From: Meloidogyne chitwoodi
Taxonomy: Eukaryota; Nematoda; Chromadorea; Rhabditida; Meloidogynidae
DNA: 64,000 nt
Assembly: GCA_015183035.1 (NCBI GenBank)
Contig: JACZZP010000008.1
Coordinates: 620,001-684,000, forward strand
Direction of reading: 5' to 3'
The notes beneath the pieces are model-generated. The model worked only from the letters and a program-made list of their open reading frames with translations, was not told the DNA's origin and did no database searches. Positions 13,809 through 24,777 of the stretch are shown piece by piece. How positions within the stretch are numbered: position 1 is the first letter of the stretch; each line of letters starts with the position of its first letter. Position numbers and translations under genes: made by a program.

Positions 13809-15615
13809 ATATAGTTGGGGAGAATTATTATTATATTTGGACATTTTTAATTATTTAATTTTGAGAATTTTTATTTAAATTAAATATTTATTAAATACTT
13901 TAATTTTAATATTAAAAAAATAAATAAAAACTTTAAAAAATATATATTTTTTTGAAAATTCGTGCAATTTTTTTATTATTTTGCTTTGGTTAAAAAATAT
14001 AAAATTTAATTCCAAATAAAAATAAATAATTTTGTATAGATTTAAAGTTAAGGGGGAATATCCTTTATTTTAGTCATATCGTTAAAATTAATTTAACCAG
14101 GTTAGATTTAATAAATTATATTTCTATTTTATTTAAAAATTATCTTGACTTCTCTCACATATTTCTTTAATTCTTCTCCCTTAAAAACTTTAATTTATTA
14201 ATAATTGTAAAAACGTTGTGTTTTTCCCAATTTTCCCATTAATTGAAGTAAATCGATTGTCGGACTTTTAAAAGCTTAAAATATATTTTATAATTCATAG
14301 CCATTCCCTGGTAGTCCCGCCCTATTTCCCCATTAGTGGAGAAGGGTGTGGACATTTTTAATATAAAAAATATATAGAAAAAAGAGTCAGCACACACCCA
14401 AGGACGTTTCTTTTTCATTTTAACATTTTTCTTCACTTGAGAGCAAAAGGTAAAAAATAAAAAAAATATAAAAATGGGTGAGTCTGTTGTGTAACTATAA
14501 AAGTAGTGGAAAGCCTTCCCGCTCTGTCTATCTCTACGAATCTAACTAAAATATTTTTTTTCTTTCTTTCTTTTTCTCTTCTCTTTTTTTTTACTTAACC
14601 TTCCCATCACACACATTCGTCGATGAGGAGACACTTTTCCACTTCAACCATCCATCCATTCAGCCCATTTCTTCTTTTCACATTTATTCGCACACACAAA
14701 AATTTATTTTTTTTTTACTTTAAAATCCTTCTAAAAAGTAGTATTTATTTATTTATATCTCGTTTGATTTTACATTTTTACTGTTTTGTCCTTCATTAAA
14801 AATTAAGAATTTATTATATCCTCAAAGCAATAGAAGAATTGAATTTGAGATAATTTAAATAATATTACATATGTACATTTTAAATTAATTCTAAATTAGG
14901 GGGTCATTTCGGCGCAATTTATTTCTTATAAGTGCTTTTTCTCTTCTTGTTTTTACTAAATGGGTTTTCGCCAATTATATTTTTATACATTATGCGTCGT
15001 TTATTCGCCGCTTTTATTAAAGCAGCTGAAATATAAAATAATAAATATTTTTGTTTTATTTATTTTCCTTATTTTTCTATCTTCCTCCGTTTTCTTCAGA
15101 AATATTTTTATTTTTCAATTTTTAATTTTATCTCCATTCCTGTTCTCATCCATTCGTTAGTTGTTGTTTGGGCCGCCTTTGAATGAATTCGTTGATTGGA
15201 TATGCGTGCGTGCGACGAAAATATAAAATAAAATAAGGGAGAAAAACCATTTGTGTGTGTGTGTCAGTTACTTGTTAATAATTTTTTTCCTTCATCAACC
15301 AACAATTTTATTACTTTCATCACTCACCCATTAGGCAATGCCCAAAACAATTCTTCTTTTTTACCTTTTTATTATTTATTCTCCCCTGAGAGGCTTTTCT
15401 TTTTATTTATTTTTTTCTTCAATGTTTTATTGGGAGGGTCATTTTGGCGCGAAAACAATTTTTGGCGTCGTTAATTTTTTAGTTTTTAATTATTTCTTTT
15501 TTATTTTTTTTACAATAATAAATTTGTTAAATAAATAAATTTAGGACATAAATAATTTTTATTATAGCTTTCTCTTTGCTATCCTTTTTCTTTTTAAATT
15601 TTAAAAAATTCAGAA
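13809..15615. other. Intergenic region upstream of NF-YA
   Basis: About 1.8 kb with T-rich and CTTT-rich tracts and scattered GC-richer patches near 14280-14660. No ORF of convincing composition and no RNA gene is visible. It should contain the NF-YA promoter and 5' UTR. Confidence 0.5.
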
Positions 15616-17406
15616 ATGAGTAGTAATTCCTCAAAAAGACAAAAAACATTAAATTGTCAAAATGGTCAAATTCAATTTGTAGAAATGACAAAAAATATTT
15701 CTTCTCCTTCTCAATATTCTCATTTATCTTCTTCTACCTCCTCTTCCTCATTTGTTCAAAATAATCAAATTATTGAAACAACTAATAAAAAACAAAAAAC
15801 AACAATTGTTGAACAAGAACAAAACCAGCAAAGAGTATTTTTTGAATTTTTATTTAAATTTATGATTCTCAAGTTTAACAATTTTTTTTGAATTTTTAAG
15901 TATTAAAAAAAATAAAAAATTAATTTTTAGCAATATTATCAACTTGTTCAAATTCCAGCAGAATCAGCTCATATGCTTGGAGTTGATTCATCTTCAATTT
16001 TATGTAACGAAAAAAATCCTCTTGTTCAGCAACCTCAACAACAACAGTTTGTTCTTCAATTACCTGATGGTGTTCAATTGGCAAATAATGTGTGTAATTT
16101 GTATTTATTAAATTTTTAAAAATATTAAATCCTTTGCTGAACATAATTTTAATGTTTTTTAAAAATTAAATTTTTTAAATATTTTTTTAATATATTTAAA
16201 TTTTAAATCTGTTTTATAGCAAAGTGCTGGAATATTAAATACTTCAAATAACCACTTTACATTTCCATCAGAGCAAGGAATGATGCCTTTTCAAGTGATG
16301 AGTCTTAGCGACGGTGCATTCATTCAATTGGCTGAGGGGACATCATTTACCGGGGGACAGGTGTTATTGATTTTCAAATGAGAAAATTAGCATTTGTTAT
16401 TTATGAAAGAAAATGTTACATTTTTATATTAAAATATTTTTTTGAATTTTTAAAATTTAGAACCTTTAATATGTTGCAAAAAATTATTAAAAAATAATTT
16501 GACTAAAAGTAACAATATTATAGCAAAAAATAATATTTTATGTATGTTCAATTTTAAAATTTTTGTTTTTTAAGTGTCCACAATTTTTTCAATCTCCTCA
16601 AAATTTTACTGCTATTCCCTCAACTTCCCAACAACAAAATACAACAATTGTTAATATTCCTTCAACATCTTTTGATTCTACCATTGGACAAGATGAATAT
16701 TTAATAAATAATAATGAATCTATTAATGATACATCACCAAATCAAATAGGACCAATTTATGTTAATGAAAAACAATACACTAGAATTTTAAAAAGAAGAG
16801 CTGCTAGAGCTAAACTTGAAATGGAGGGAAGAATTCCAAAAGAAAGAAGAGTGTGTAATTTTTTTAATAAACTTACATAAATTTCCGGAAATATTTTAAT
16901 AAATTCTGATTTATAAACTTAAGTTTCCGGAAATATTTTAATAAATTCTGTTTTATAAACTTAAGTTTCCGGAAATATTTTAATAAATTCTGTTTTATAA
17001 ACTTAAGTTTCCGGAAATATTTTAATAAATTGTTTTATAAACTTAAGTTTCCGGAAATATTTTAATAAATTCTGTTTTATAACTTAAGTTTGCAGAAATA
17101 TTTTAATAAATTCTGATTTATAAACTTAAGTTTCCGGAAATATTTTAATAAATTCTGTTTTATAAACTTAAGTTTGCAGAAATATTTTAATAAATTCTGT
17201 TTTATTGACTTAAGTTTGCAGGAAACAAAAAGAAATTAACATTTTAAATTGTTGACAAATATTAATTTTATTATTTTCAGAAATATTTGCATGAGTCAAG
17301 ACATAGACATGCTCAAAATAGAGCAAGAAAAGAAGGAGGAAAATTTGATTCTGGTGGTCAAAGGGCAGGATCTTCTGCTTCAGCTAATAGTTCTTCTGCT
17401 CAATAA
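15616..17406 (+). CDS. NFYA: NF-YA, CCAAT-binding transcription factor subunit alpha
   Basis: DNA-reading subunit of the NF-Y trimer. It inserts into the minor groove at CCAAT after joining the NF-YB/NF-YC histone-fold dimer. Exons 15616-15834, 15931-16089, 16220-16360, 16575-16850 and 17281-17406 give 306 residues, all in phase. The N-terminal 200 residues are rich in Ser, Gln and Asn, as in the usual activation region (for example QQPQQQQFVLQLPDG). The conserved core follows. The NF-YB/C-binding helix is IYVNEKQYTRILKRRAARAK with LEMEGRIPKERR, and the DNA-binding helix is KYLHESRHRHAQNRARKEGG. The last intron splits the core exactly between the two helices and holds a 42-base minisatellite. 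The C-terminus is a short Ser/Ala tail. Confidence 0.95.
16880..17225 (+). repeat. 42-bp minisatellite in NF-YA intron 4
   Basis: About eight near-identical copies of a 42-base unit that starts with the palindrome TTTCCGGAAA and continues TATTTTAATAAATTCTG. Some units have TTTGCAGAAA in place of the palindrome. The array fills most of the 430-base intron between the two conserved-core exons. Confidence 0.9.
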
Positions 17407-19555
17407 ATTTCTTTTTTTATTATATTTTAAATTAAAAAAAAAATATTTTAATAATTTTTATTTTTTAATTCATGTACATTTTGTGAAAAAAAAGAAAAAT
17501 ATTAAATAAACCGATGAAGCTTCAATATTTTTTTTAATTAGAATTTCTTCACTTGTTATTTTATTTTTTGTTTTTTTTTAAATTTTAATCTATGAATCAT
17601 TTTTTAAATTTAATTTCTCGTAATGTATTTTGTGTATTAAATTATTTTAAAATTCCACTTGTTTTTAAAAATTTTATTTTATTAAAAAACCTATAATTTT
17701 GTTTGCTTAAAATCTTTAAAGATAATTGATATATCATAAGAAATTAAAAATTAAATATTTTTTATTTAAATAATTTAAATTTAGAAATACTTGAATATAT
17801 ATTTGCACGATTTTAAAAAAATTCTATTTACTCATTTTCTTCTTTTTAATTTATTATTTCTCTTTTATTAGCTTTTTAAATAAATAAATAGTTAGAAATA
17901 CGTATATCGCTTACTTCACTGCTAAACAAAAAATTTAATAATTTATATTTTTCGTTAATTTAAAAAAATTAAATTACTAAGAAATATTATTTTTAAATTT
18001 TTTTAAATAAATATATTTATAAATAATTTAGATAATTCTAAATTTAAGTGTGTTTAGACTCCTAAATTATTATTTAATTACATCAATTTCCATCTTTTAA
18101 TTTTTTTAAAATTAATTTTAATAAAACTCATTTAATTAAATTTTATTTTTAAATTATTTTTACTCTTTTAAATTTTAAACATATTATTTAGTAAAATAAA
18201 TAAATAAATAAATGTAGTTAGTTGTGTAGCACATATTTTGATTATTCTCTTATTTTATTATCATCATCATTTTTTGTTTTTTAATTTTCTAAACTAAATA
18301 TATAATCTATTAATTTGATCATTTTTTATTGAACCATTAAATTAATTTTTCGAAAACTATGAAAAACGTAAGGATACGAGATTTGTAGTTTATTAAATGT
18401 TTATAAAACATGTTTTGTATTAATATAAACAAAATATAACAAATGTTTTTGTCTGTAGATTAATATAAACAAACAAAAACAGAGACAAAAACATAACCAA
18501 AATAAAAACAAATAAAAACATAACCAAAATAAAAATATAACAAAAACATAACAAAAACATAAAAAATGTTTGATAAAAACAAACAAAACATAATCAAACA
18601 ACGGAAACACAAATAAAAATATAAACATATGTTTTTAATACAAATATTTTTGATATGTCTGCCACGTTATGATTTTTCGCTTATTCATCCTTTTTATTGA
18701 TTAGTATATGAGGTTTTATTTGTTTTTAAATCTGTTAGACTAAAATTACGCATGCAAAATACTAAAAAATATTAAATTTATTAAAAATAAATGGAGTTTG
18801 TTTTAGTTGTTTATTTTTGAATAATTTGAGCTTTGGTTTATTAGATTAAAAAATAAAAAAGTTTTTATAAGCAGAAATTTTAATAAATATTTTTCGAGTT
18901 TTACAATTTTTTGGTAACAATTTGTCATTTTTATACTTTAAACTTTTTTTATTAATTTTATCAATATTTTTTAATAATTATTTAGTCATAGGTAACTTTC
19001 ATTTTTTGCTATATTTCAACACATTTATTTTCTCTATTTTTTTTTCAATTTTATTAATAAAATATAGAAGAATTCCCCCAAATTCATTCATTTTTTCTAT
19101 TTAACTATTTTTTTAATTCTTTAATATATTAAATATTTATTTATTTATTTATTTTTGTGCTCTTATCATTTTTACTAATTTTTTTATATTTAATTTTTAC
19201 TTTTTTTTTATTTAAATATTAATTCTTATCAGAAATATGTATATATTAATAATTTTATTTAAAATATATTTTACCTTTATATTTATTTATTAAATTAAAT
19301 TTTTAATTAATTTACCTAAAATAAATTAATTTATATTAATTTTCAGATTTTTAGAAATTAATTAATTTGCCCTAACAAGTCCTCCACTGTCGACTTGTAT
19401 TCGGGTTTTATACAAAAACAGACAGGGAACAGCCGATATCCAAAATCGGCTCAAACAATTTACTCGTCTCGTTTCGCCGCAGAAGCTTAGGCAAACAGTG
19501 CCGGCTCTGCTTGGGCGGACCTCCTTGGATTTTTTGATAAAACTTTTGATAAAAA
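17407..19555. other. Intergenic region NF-YA / ODC
   Basis: About 2.1 kb of very AT-rich DNA. It includes a low-complexity stretch near 18430-18640 built from AAAACATAAC-like words. A GC-richer segment at 19370-19530 lies just before the ODC start and may be 5' UTR or promoter. No gene was recognised. Confidence 0.5.
18430..18640. repeat. AAAACATAAC-type low-complexity repeat
   Basis: Irregular repetition of ATAACCAAAATAAAAAC-like words. The minus-strand ORF over it is almost only Phe, Leu, Val and Cys and is an artefact. Confidence 0.6.
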
Positions 19556-22435
19556 ATGATAATGAATAATGCTTCTGAACCTATTAAATATGAAATTTTG
19601 GCAGGAAAGGAAATTGCAATTTTTGAAAAATTATTAAATGAAAATGAAGAAGGGGAAATGGCTTCTTTGGATATTTGTAGAAGATTGGCTATTGAAATGA
19701 ATAAAAAAGTAATTTTAAAAATAAATAAAGACCGAAAAATTATTTTTTTATAAAGATATATTTGTCTATTTTATTGGGTAATTGGTAAAAACTTTAAAAA
19801 AAAGTTTACTGGTTTTGGGTACTGTTCGGTGCTGACAGTCCACTTAAACGCAGAAAAGGCTTATCGACTTTAATATATTTATTTAATTTTATTTTAATTT
19901 ATATATAAAAATTAAAGGTACCTATAAAATACCAAAAATATCAAAATTCACTTCAAAAATAAATAAATAAATATTTTAATTTAATTAATTAATTTAATAG
20001 GGAATAGATGATGCATTTTCTCTATATAATTTGGATGTTGTAGTTCAAAGATTATTACAATGGAAAGAAATGTTACCTAATGTTCAGGTTTTTATTAAAA
20101 TATTTAAATTAAATTAAATTTAATTTTAAATTTATTTTAAGCCATTTTATGCAGTCAAATGTAACAATGATTCTATACTTTTGCGTTTATTATCTGATTT
20201 GGGATGTGGTTAGATTATTTTAATTTTTATTTAAATTTAAAAATGAAGGAAAAATTAATTTAAATTTTAAATAAATTTAATTATTTTTAATAAAATTTAT
20301 TTAAATTAATTTAAATTAAATTTAAGGTTTTGATTGTGCTAGTAAAGGGGAAATTGATCAAGTAAAAATAATTTAAATTAAAAAAATAAAATTTAAATTA
20401 ATAGATTATTACTGAAAGATTAGCAAGTTCTGAACGTATTATTTATGCAAATCCATGCAAAACTCGTTCTTATATAAAACATGCAGACAATCTTGGTATT
20501 AATTAGAGGAAATAGATTTAATTTAAATTAATTTTTTGTAAAAATAATTTTTAATATCCGTTTATAAGGACATGGATATTTTTATTTCTTTTTTTAATTA
20601 ATTTAATTTTTATTATTTTTAATAAATTTTAGGTATTCGAAGAATGACTTTTGACAGTTTAGAAGAACTTTTAAAAATTAAAGAAAATCATTCGTCACCT
20701 GAGTTTGTTAAAAAATAAAAATAATATTTTTTTAAATTGGACTTTAATATTTAAAATTAAAAATTTAATTTTAAAATATTTAAAAAAATTAATTTTTAAT
20801 TTTTTTAGACTAATTTTACGTATTTCTGTCTCTGATCCAACAGCTCAATGTCCATTGGCTACAAAATTTGGTTGTGATCCTTTAACTGAAGGACCAATTT
20901 TAATTAAAAAAGCTAAGAAAATGAATTTACAAATTATTGGAATTTCGTAAATTTAAAAAAAATAAAAATTAATTTTTATTTATTTTTAAAAAAGATTTCA
21001 TGTTGGTAGTGGTTGCAGAGACCCAACAGCTTTTAAATTAGCAATTTCTGCTTCTAAAAAACTTTTTGATTTTGGAATATTACAAGGACATTCAATGAAT
21101 ATATTAGATATTGGTGGGGGCTTTCCTGGTTTTGATTCAGAACAAATAACTTTTTTAGAGGTAATTTAAATATTTAAATAGAATCAGAATATTTTTTAAA
21201 TTGTTTTCTGATTTTTATTCTGATTTTTCTAGTTTATTCTGCTATTTTTCTGATTTTTATTCTGATTTTTCTAGTTTATTCTGCTATTTTTCTGATTTTT
21301 ATTTAGGTTATTCTGATTTTTATTCCGGTTTTTCTGATAATTTTTAATTTTAATTCTGGGTTATTCTGATTTTTTATGCAGATTAATTCTGATTTTTATT
21401 TTGTATTATTCTGATTTATTTTATTTTTTTCTGATATTTTTCTGATTTTATTTATTATCTCTGGGTTATTCAGCATTTTATAAAAATTAATTCTGATTTT
21501 TTATTATTTAATTATTCTGAATATATAAAAATATATTTTTCAGATTGTAGAAATTATTCAACGCTCTTTAGATGAGTATTTTCCAGTCAATGATAATATT
21601 AAAATAATTGCTGAACCTGTGAGAATTTAATTAAATTAATTTATTTTTAATTTATTTATTAAGGGTAGATATTTTGCTTCTTCTCCAGTTTCACTTTGTG
21701 CTAATTTAATTTCTGTTACTAAAATATCTGCCTTTAGAGTAACTAAAAGATTGGAAGATTTAAATAAAGATGGACAAATGTATGGAAATTTAATTTTAAA
21801 ATAATATTAATTAAAAGGTCCATTAGAGTCTGAAAATTAAAAAATATAATTAAGACTCTTAATAAATTTTAAATTTAATTTAATTTAAAGGTTATATATA
21901 AATGATGGAGTTTATGGCTCATTCAATTGTATTCTCTTTGACCATTTCCACCCTTATGGTCAACCTTTATTTAATCAAAAAGAAGAGAATGTGAATAATA
22001 CTTGTTATATTCCAACAATTATTTGGGGGCAAACTTGTGTAATATTTTAAATTTTTAAAAATTGAGGGAACATTAGAGTCTCTTTAATTAATTAAATTAA
22101 AGGATGGTCTAGATCAAATAGAAGAAAATACAAAAATGCCAAAAATGTCAATTGGTGATTGGATATTTTACAAAAATATGGGTGCATATACAAATGTAGC
22201 AGCTAGTAAATTTAATGGATTTGAATCACCAAAATCTTTTTATATTTTTAGTAAACAATTTTGGTAAGATTTAAAAATTTAATTTAAAAATATTTTAATA
22301 TTTTTTTAAAAAAGGAATTTTGTTTATAAAAAAAGAATTGAAATAAATGAAGAAGAAAATAAATTAAATAAATTTTATAATAAAAAAGGATTAATTAATG
22401 ATATTTGTAATGAATTAGAAATTTCAACATTTTAA
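19556..22435 (+). CDS. odc-1: Ornithine decarboxylase
   Basis: PLP-dependent enzyme that makes putrescine from ornithine, the first step of polyamine synthesis, in the cytosol. Exon 1 (19556-19708) gives MIMNNASEPIKYEI and ends at KK before GTAATT. A second in-frame ATG lies two codons on. Later exons carry the PLP-lysine motif PFYAVKCNND, then GFDCASKGEID, ISVSDPTAQCPLATKFG, FHVGSGCRDP, the phosphate-binding ILDIGGGFPG, AEPGRYF, YGSFNCILFDH, and the catalytic cysteine in WGQTCDGLD. All active-site blocks are present. The C-terminus is short (EISTF) and I see no obvious mammalian-type degradation tail. One intron (about 21160-21540) is filled with an irregular TTCTGATTTTTA repeat. About 10 exons, all separated by short AT introns. 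Confidence 0.94.
21185..21540 (+). repeat. TTCTGATTTTTA-type intronic repeat in ODC
   Basis: Irregular tandem words TTCTGATTTTTA and TTCTGATTTTTC, with variants, fill most of one ODC intron. The T-rich units may be replication-slippage products. Confidence 0.75.
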
Positions 22436-22837
22436 TAAAAATAAATTTTAAATATTTTTTAAATTAATATTTTCTAATTTTTATAAAATGTTATATTTTA
22501 GGGAAAATTTAAAATTATTTATTTTTTAATATTCTTTAATGATTAATAATCATAAAAAAGTCTATAAATAGTATTATAAAAATAAAAGGAAAAATGATCC
22601 TTTTTTATTTTTTTAAAAATAAATTAAGGGGCGAATTTCCCAAACATACCTATATTTAATTAAATAATTAAATATAAGTTTTATTTATATATTTTTTATT
22701 TTTTTAAATAATAGTTTTTAAAAGTTTATTAAAAATTAATTACTTATTTTTAATAAAAAAATATTATTAATTAATTAATTAATTAATTAATTACTCTTAA
22801 TTACTTATTAAAAGTAAAAAAATAAATAAAACAAAAA
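22436..22837. other. Intergenic, ODC to F-box-like copy 1
   Basis: AT-rich. The stretch near 22580-22680 (AAGGAAAAATGATC, then GCGAATTTCCCAAACA) recurs at about 24510-24560, showing that the duplication of the F-box-like gene includes upstream DNA. Confidence 0.5.
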
Positions 22838-23268
22838 ATGAAGGTAATTTATTTAATTATAAATAAATAAATTAATTTTAGAATTAATTTTAATATATAT
22901 TTTTTTTTAAATTACAATTTACATTCCATTTTATAAAAAATACTCAAAAATAATCAATTAGGGAAAATTCGAAATTTTAATATTTTATTTTTAATTTAAA
23001 AATTTTCTCTAAGATTATTAGGGGTTAATAATATTTAAGTAATTATTGTTATTTTATAACATTAAAGTTAATTTAAGCAAAATTTAAAAAAAATAAAATT
23101 ATTTTTTTATATAAAAAGTTAAAAAAACAACAAAAAAAATCATCATAAAAAATCAACAACAAAATTTCTTCCATTAGAATTATTAATTGAAATATTTAAA
23201 TCAGAAACAAAATATATGGGTATAGATACAACAACATTAATTAAAAATTGGAAACAATGGGTGAGTAT

Positions 23269-23380
23269 TAAGGTTGGCGGTTCCTGGAGATTACCGGATA
23301 TCCGGAACCGGAAACCGAACCGAAAATTTTCGGGTATCCGGCCTTTCTTCGGTTCCGGATACCCGGAACCGCCAACCTTA
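23269..23380. mobile_element. 112-bp foldback element at a splice donor
   Basis: Starts TAAGGTTGGCGGTTCC and ends with its exact inverse. The centre is full of CCGGATA words. It is flanked by GTGAGTAT (23261-23268) and GTGAGTTT (23381-23388), a 7-of-8 target duplication whose sequence is a splice donor. Confidence 0.75.
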
Positions 23381-23392
23381 GTGAGTTTACTC

Positions 23393-23745
23393 GGTAAAGG
23401 ACGATTCAGAGTCGGCCGATTCAGTGTAGCTCGTATAACTTTTTTCATTTTAAACCTTTACAAATAATTTTTATGTCATTCGAAAGAGCTCGAAAAGTAG
23501 AATATTTTCACTAATTTGACCGATCGGATCAGTTGATTTTAAAAAAAGTTATGCCCAAAAAATGCAAAAATCACAATTTTTCACTTTTATAACTTTTTAT
23601 TGAGTGATCCGATTGGATTGGTCCAATTGGTTAAATTTATCCGCTTATCGGATGCTTTCGATTAATAAAAGAACTATTCAGATCGGTTAAGAAATAAAAA
23701 AGTTATGGCCAAAAACAAACGGCTACTCTGAATAGTCCCCCTACC
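23393..23745. mobile_element. Inverted-repeat element with GGTA ends
   Basis: Left end GGTAAAGGACGATTCAGAGT and right end, reverse-complemented, GGTAGGGGGACTATTCAGAG are related over about 26 bases. The interior is non-coding. No clear target duplication is present, perhaps because a third element lies against its right end. Confidence 0.55.
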
Positions 23746-23748
23746 CGG

Positions 23749-23978
23749 TATTATTTGAGCAATCTCTAATTATTTGAGCGATATTGTTATAATAAATATT
23801 TTCGTTTGAATAAAATTTTTTAATTTTATCAGAATTTTTATTTAAAAAAACTAAAAATAAGCTTAAATAATAAAACAAAATTGAAACAAAATTAAAAAAA
23901 AAATAAATTTAAAATTTATTATTTAAACGAAAATATTAAAAAAAGTACTCAAACTAGAGATTGCTTAAATAAGGCTAT
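23749..23978. repeat. Third inverted repeat in the same intron
   Basis: TTATTTGAGCAATCTCTAAT at the left and the inverse of TTAAGCAATCTCTAGTTTGA at the right flank a pair of arms that both contain AATATTTTCGTTT. Ends and target duplication are uncertain. Confidence 0.5.
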
Positions 23979-24777
23979 CACAGAAACAACAAAAGAAAAT
24001 TAATTCTCGTAATGAAAAAAATTTATTAATTTGCTCAAGAATTTTTTATAAATATTTTTTGCAAGATTTAGAAATGTAAGAAAAATTATTATTTTTCAAT
24101 TTATCTTGATATTTATTTTGTTAAAATTAAATATTTAATAGATTAAATTAGGGACCTTATTCGTACTTATTTGTGGATAAAACCGGAAAAATAAGTCCAA
24201 ATATTAATAATATTTAATTGTTTTATTTTTGGCCCAAAATGTCTTTTCCCAAAATGTCCAATAAAATCAAAATGTTTTCCTTTTTTTACACACATTTAAC
24301 CAATAATAATAAAAGTTTTTTTTTAGAATTTCTTACGTTGGAGACGAAAATGCAGAAATTTACCTAAATACAGTTAAATAAATTAATAATGATGGTAATT
24401 AATTAGCGTAAAAAATAAAAAACATTTTAAAAAGAAAAAGGATGAAAAAAATTAAATTTTACTTACTGTGTTCTTTTATTTCATTAAAATTTTCCCCTAT
24501 TAAAAATAAAAGGAAAAATGATCATTTTTTAAAATAAATTAAGGCAAATTTCCCAAACAAATAAAAATAATTAATTATTATAAAGACATTATTTAAATAT
24601 TAGTTTTATTATTTTTTAAACACATTTTTGTATTTAAATATATTTAACAATTTTTAATTAAAAAATATTATTATTAAATTAATATAAAATAATTAAAATT
24701 ATATTAAAGTTTTTTTAAAGGATTTTTTAATAAATAAAAAATTTTAAAAATAATAATAAAATAGAAATTAACAAAAA

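Larger units (their letters stand above)
22838..24381 (+). pseudogene. F-box-like gene, copy 1 (frame broken near its start)
   Basis: Minimal first exon ATGAAG followed by GTAATT, then a coding block with an F-box-like start (FLPLELLIEIFKSETKYMG), then NWKQW before a GTGAGT donor at 23261. After a 718-base intron packed with insertions, sequence resumes KKINSRNEKNLLICSRIF and ends in a last exon 24327-24381. Compared with copy 2 (24778-26056) the join after the first exon is out of frame: the A-tract at 23132-23139 differs in length and a stop follows. I therefore call it a probable pseudogene, though another acceptor or start could rescue it. F-box proteins recruit substrates to SCF ubiquitin ligases, but only about 15 residues support that label here. 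Confidence 0.4.

Noticed and set aside
14960..15538. Several hydrophobic ORFs before NF-YA
   Set aside because: T-rich DNA gives Phe/Leu/Ile runs in any frame. No start context, splice support or family pattern.
16880..17225. Possible CRISPR array
   Set aside because: Units are contiguous with no unique spacers, inside a eukaryotic intron. It is a minisatellite.
18401..18628. 75-residue Phe/Leu/Val/Cys-rich minus-strand ORF that looks membrane-like
   Set aside because: Produced by an AAAACATAAC-type low-complexity repeat.
19370..19530. GC-richer block before ODC, considered as a tRNA or other RNA gene
   Set aside because: One 6-bp hairpin (GCCGAT/ATCGGC) can be drawn, but there is no cloverleaf or box A/B spacing. 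Probably 5' UTR or promoter.
23143..23467. Overlapping ORFs on both strands with Pro/Arg/Glu-rich translation
   Set aside because: Both are readings of the palindromic foldback element at 23269-23380, not genes.
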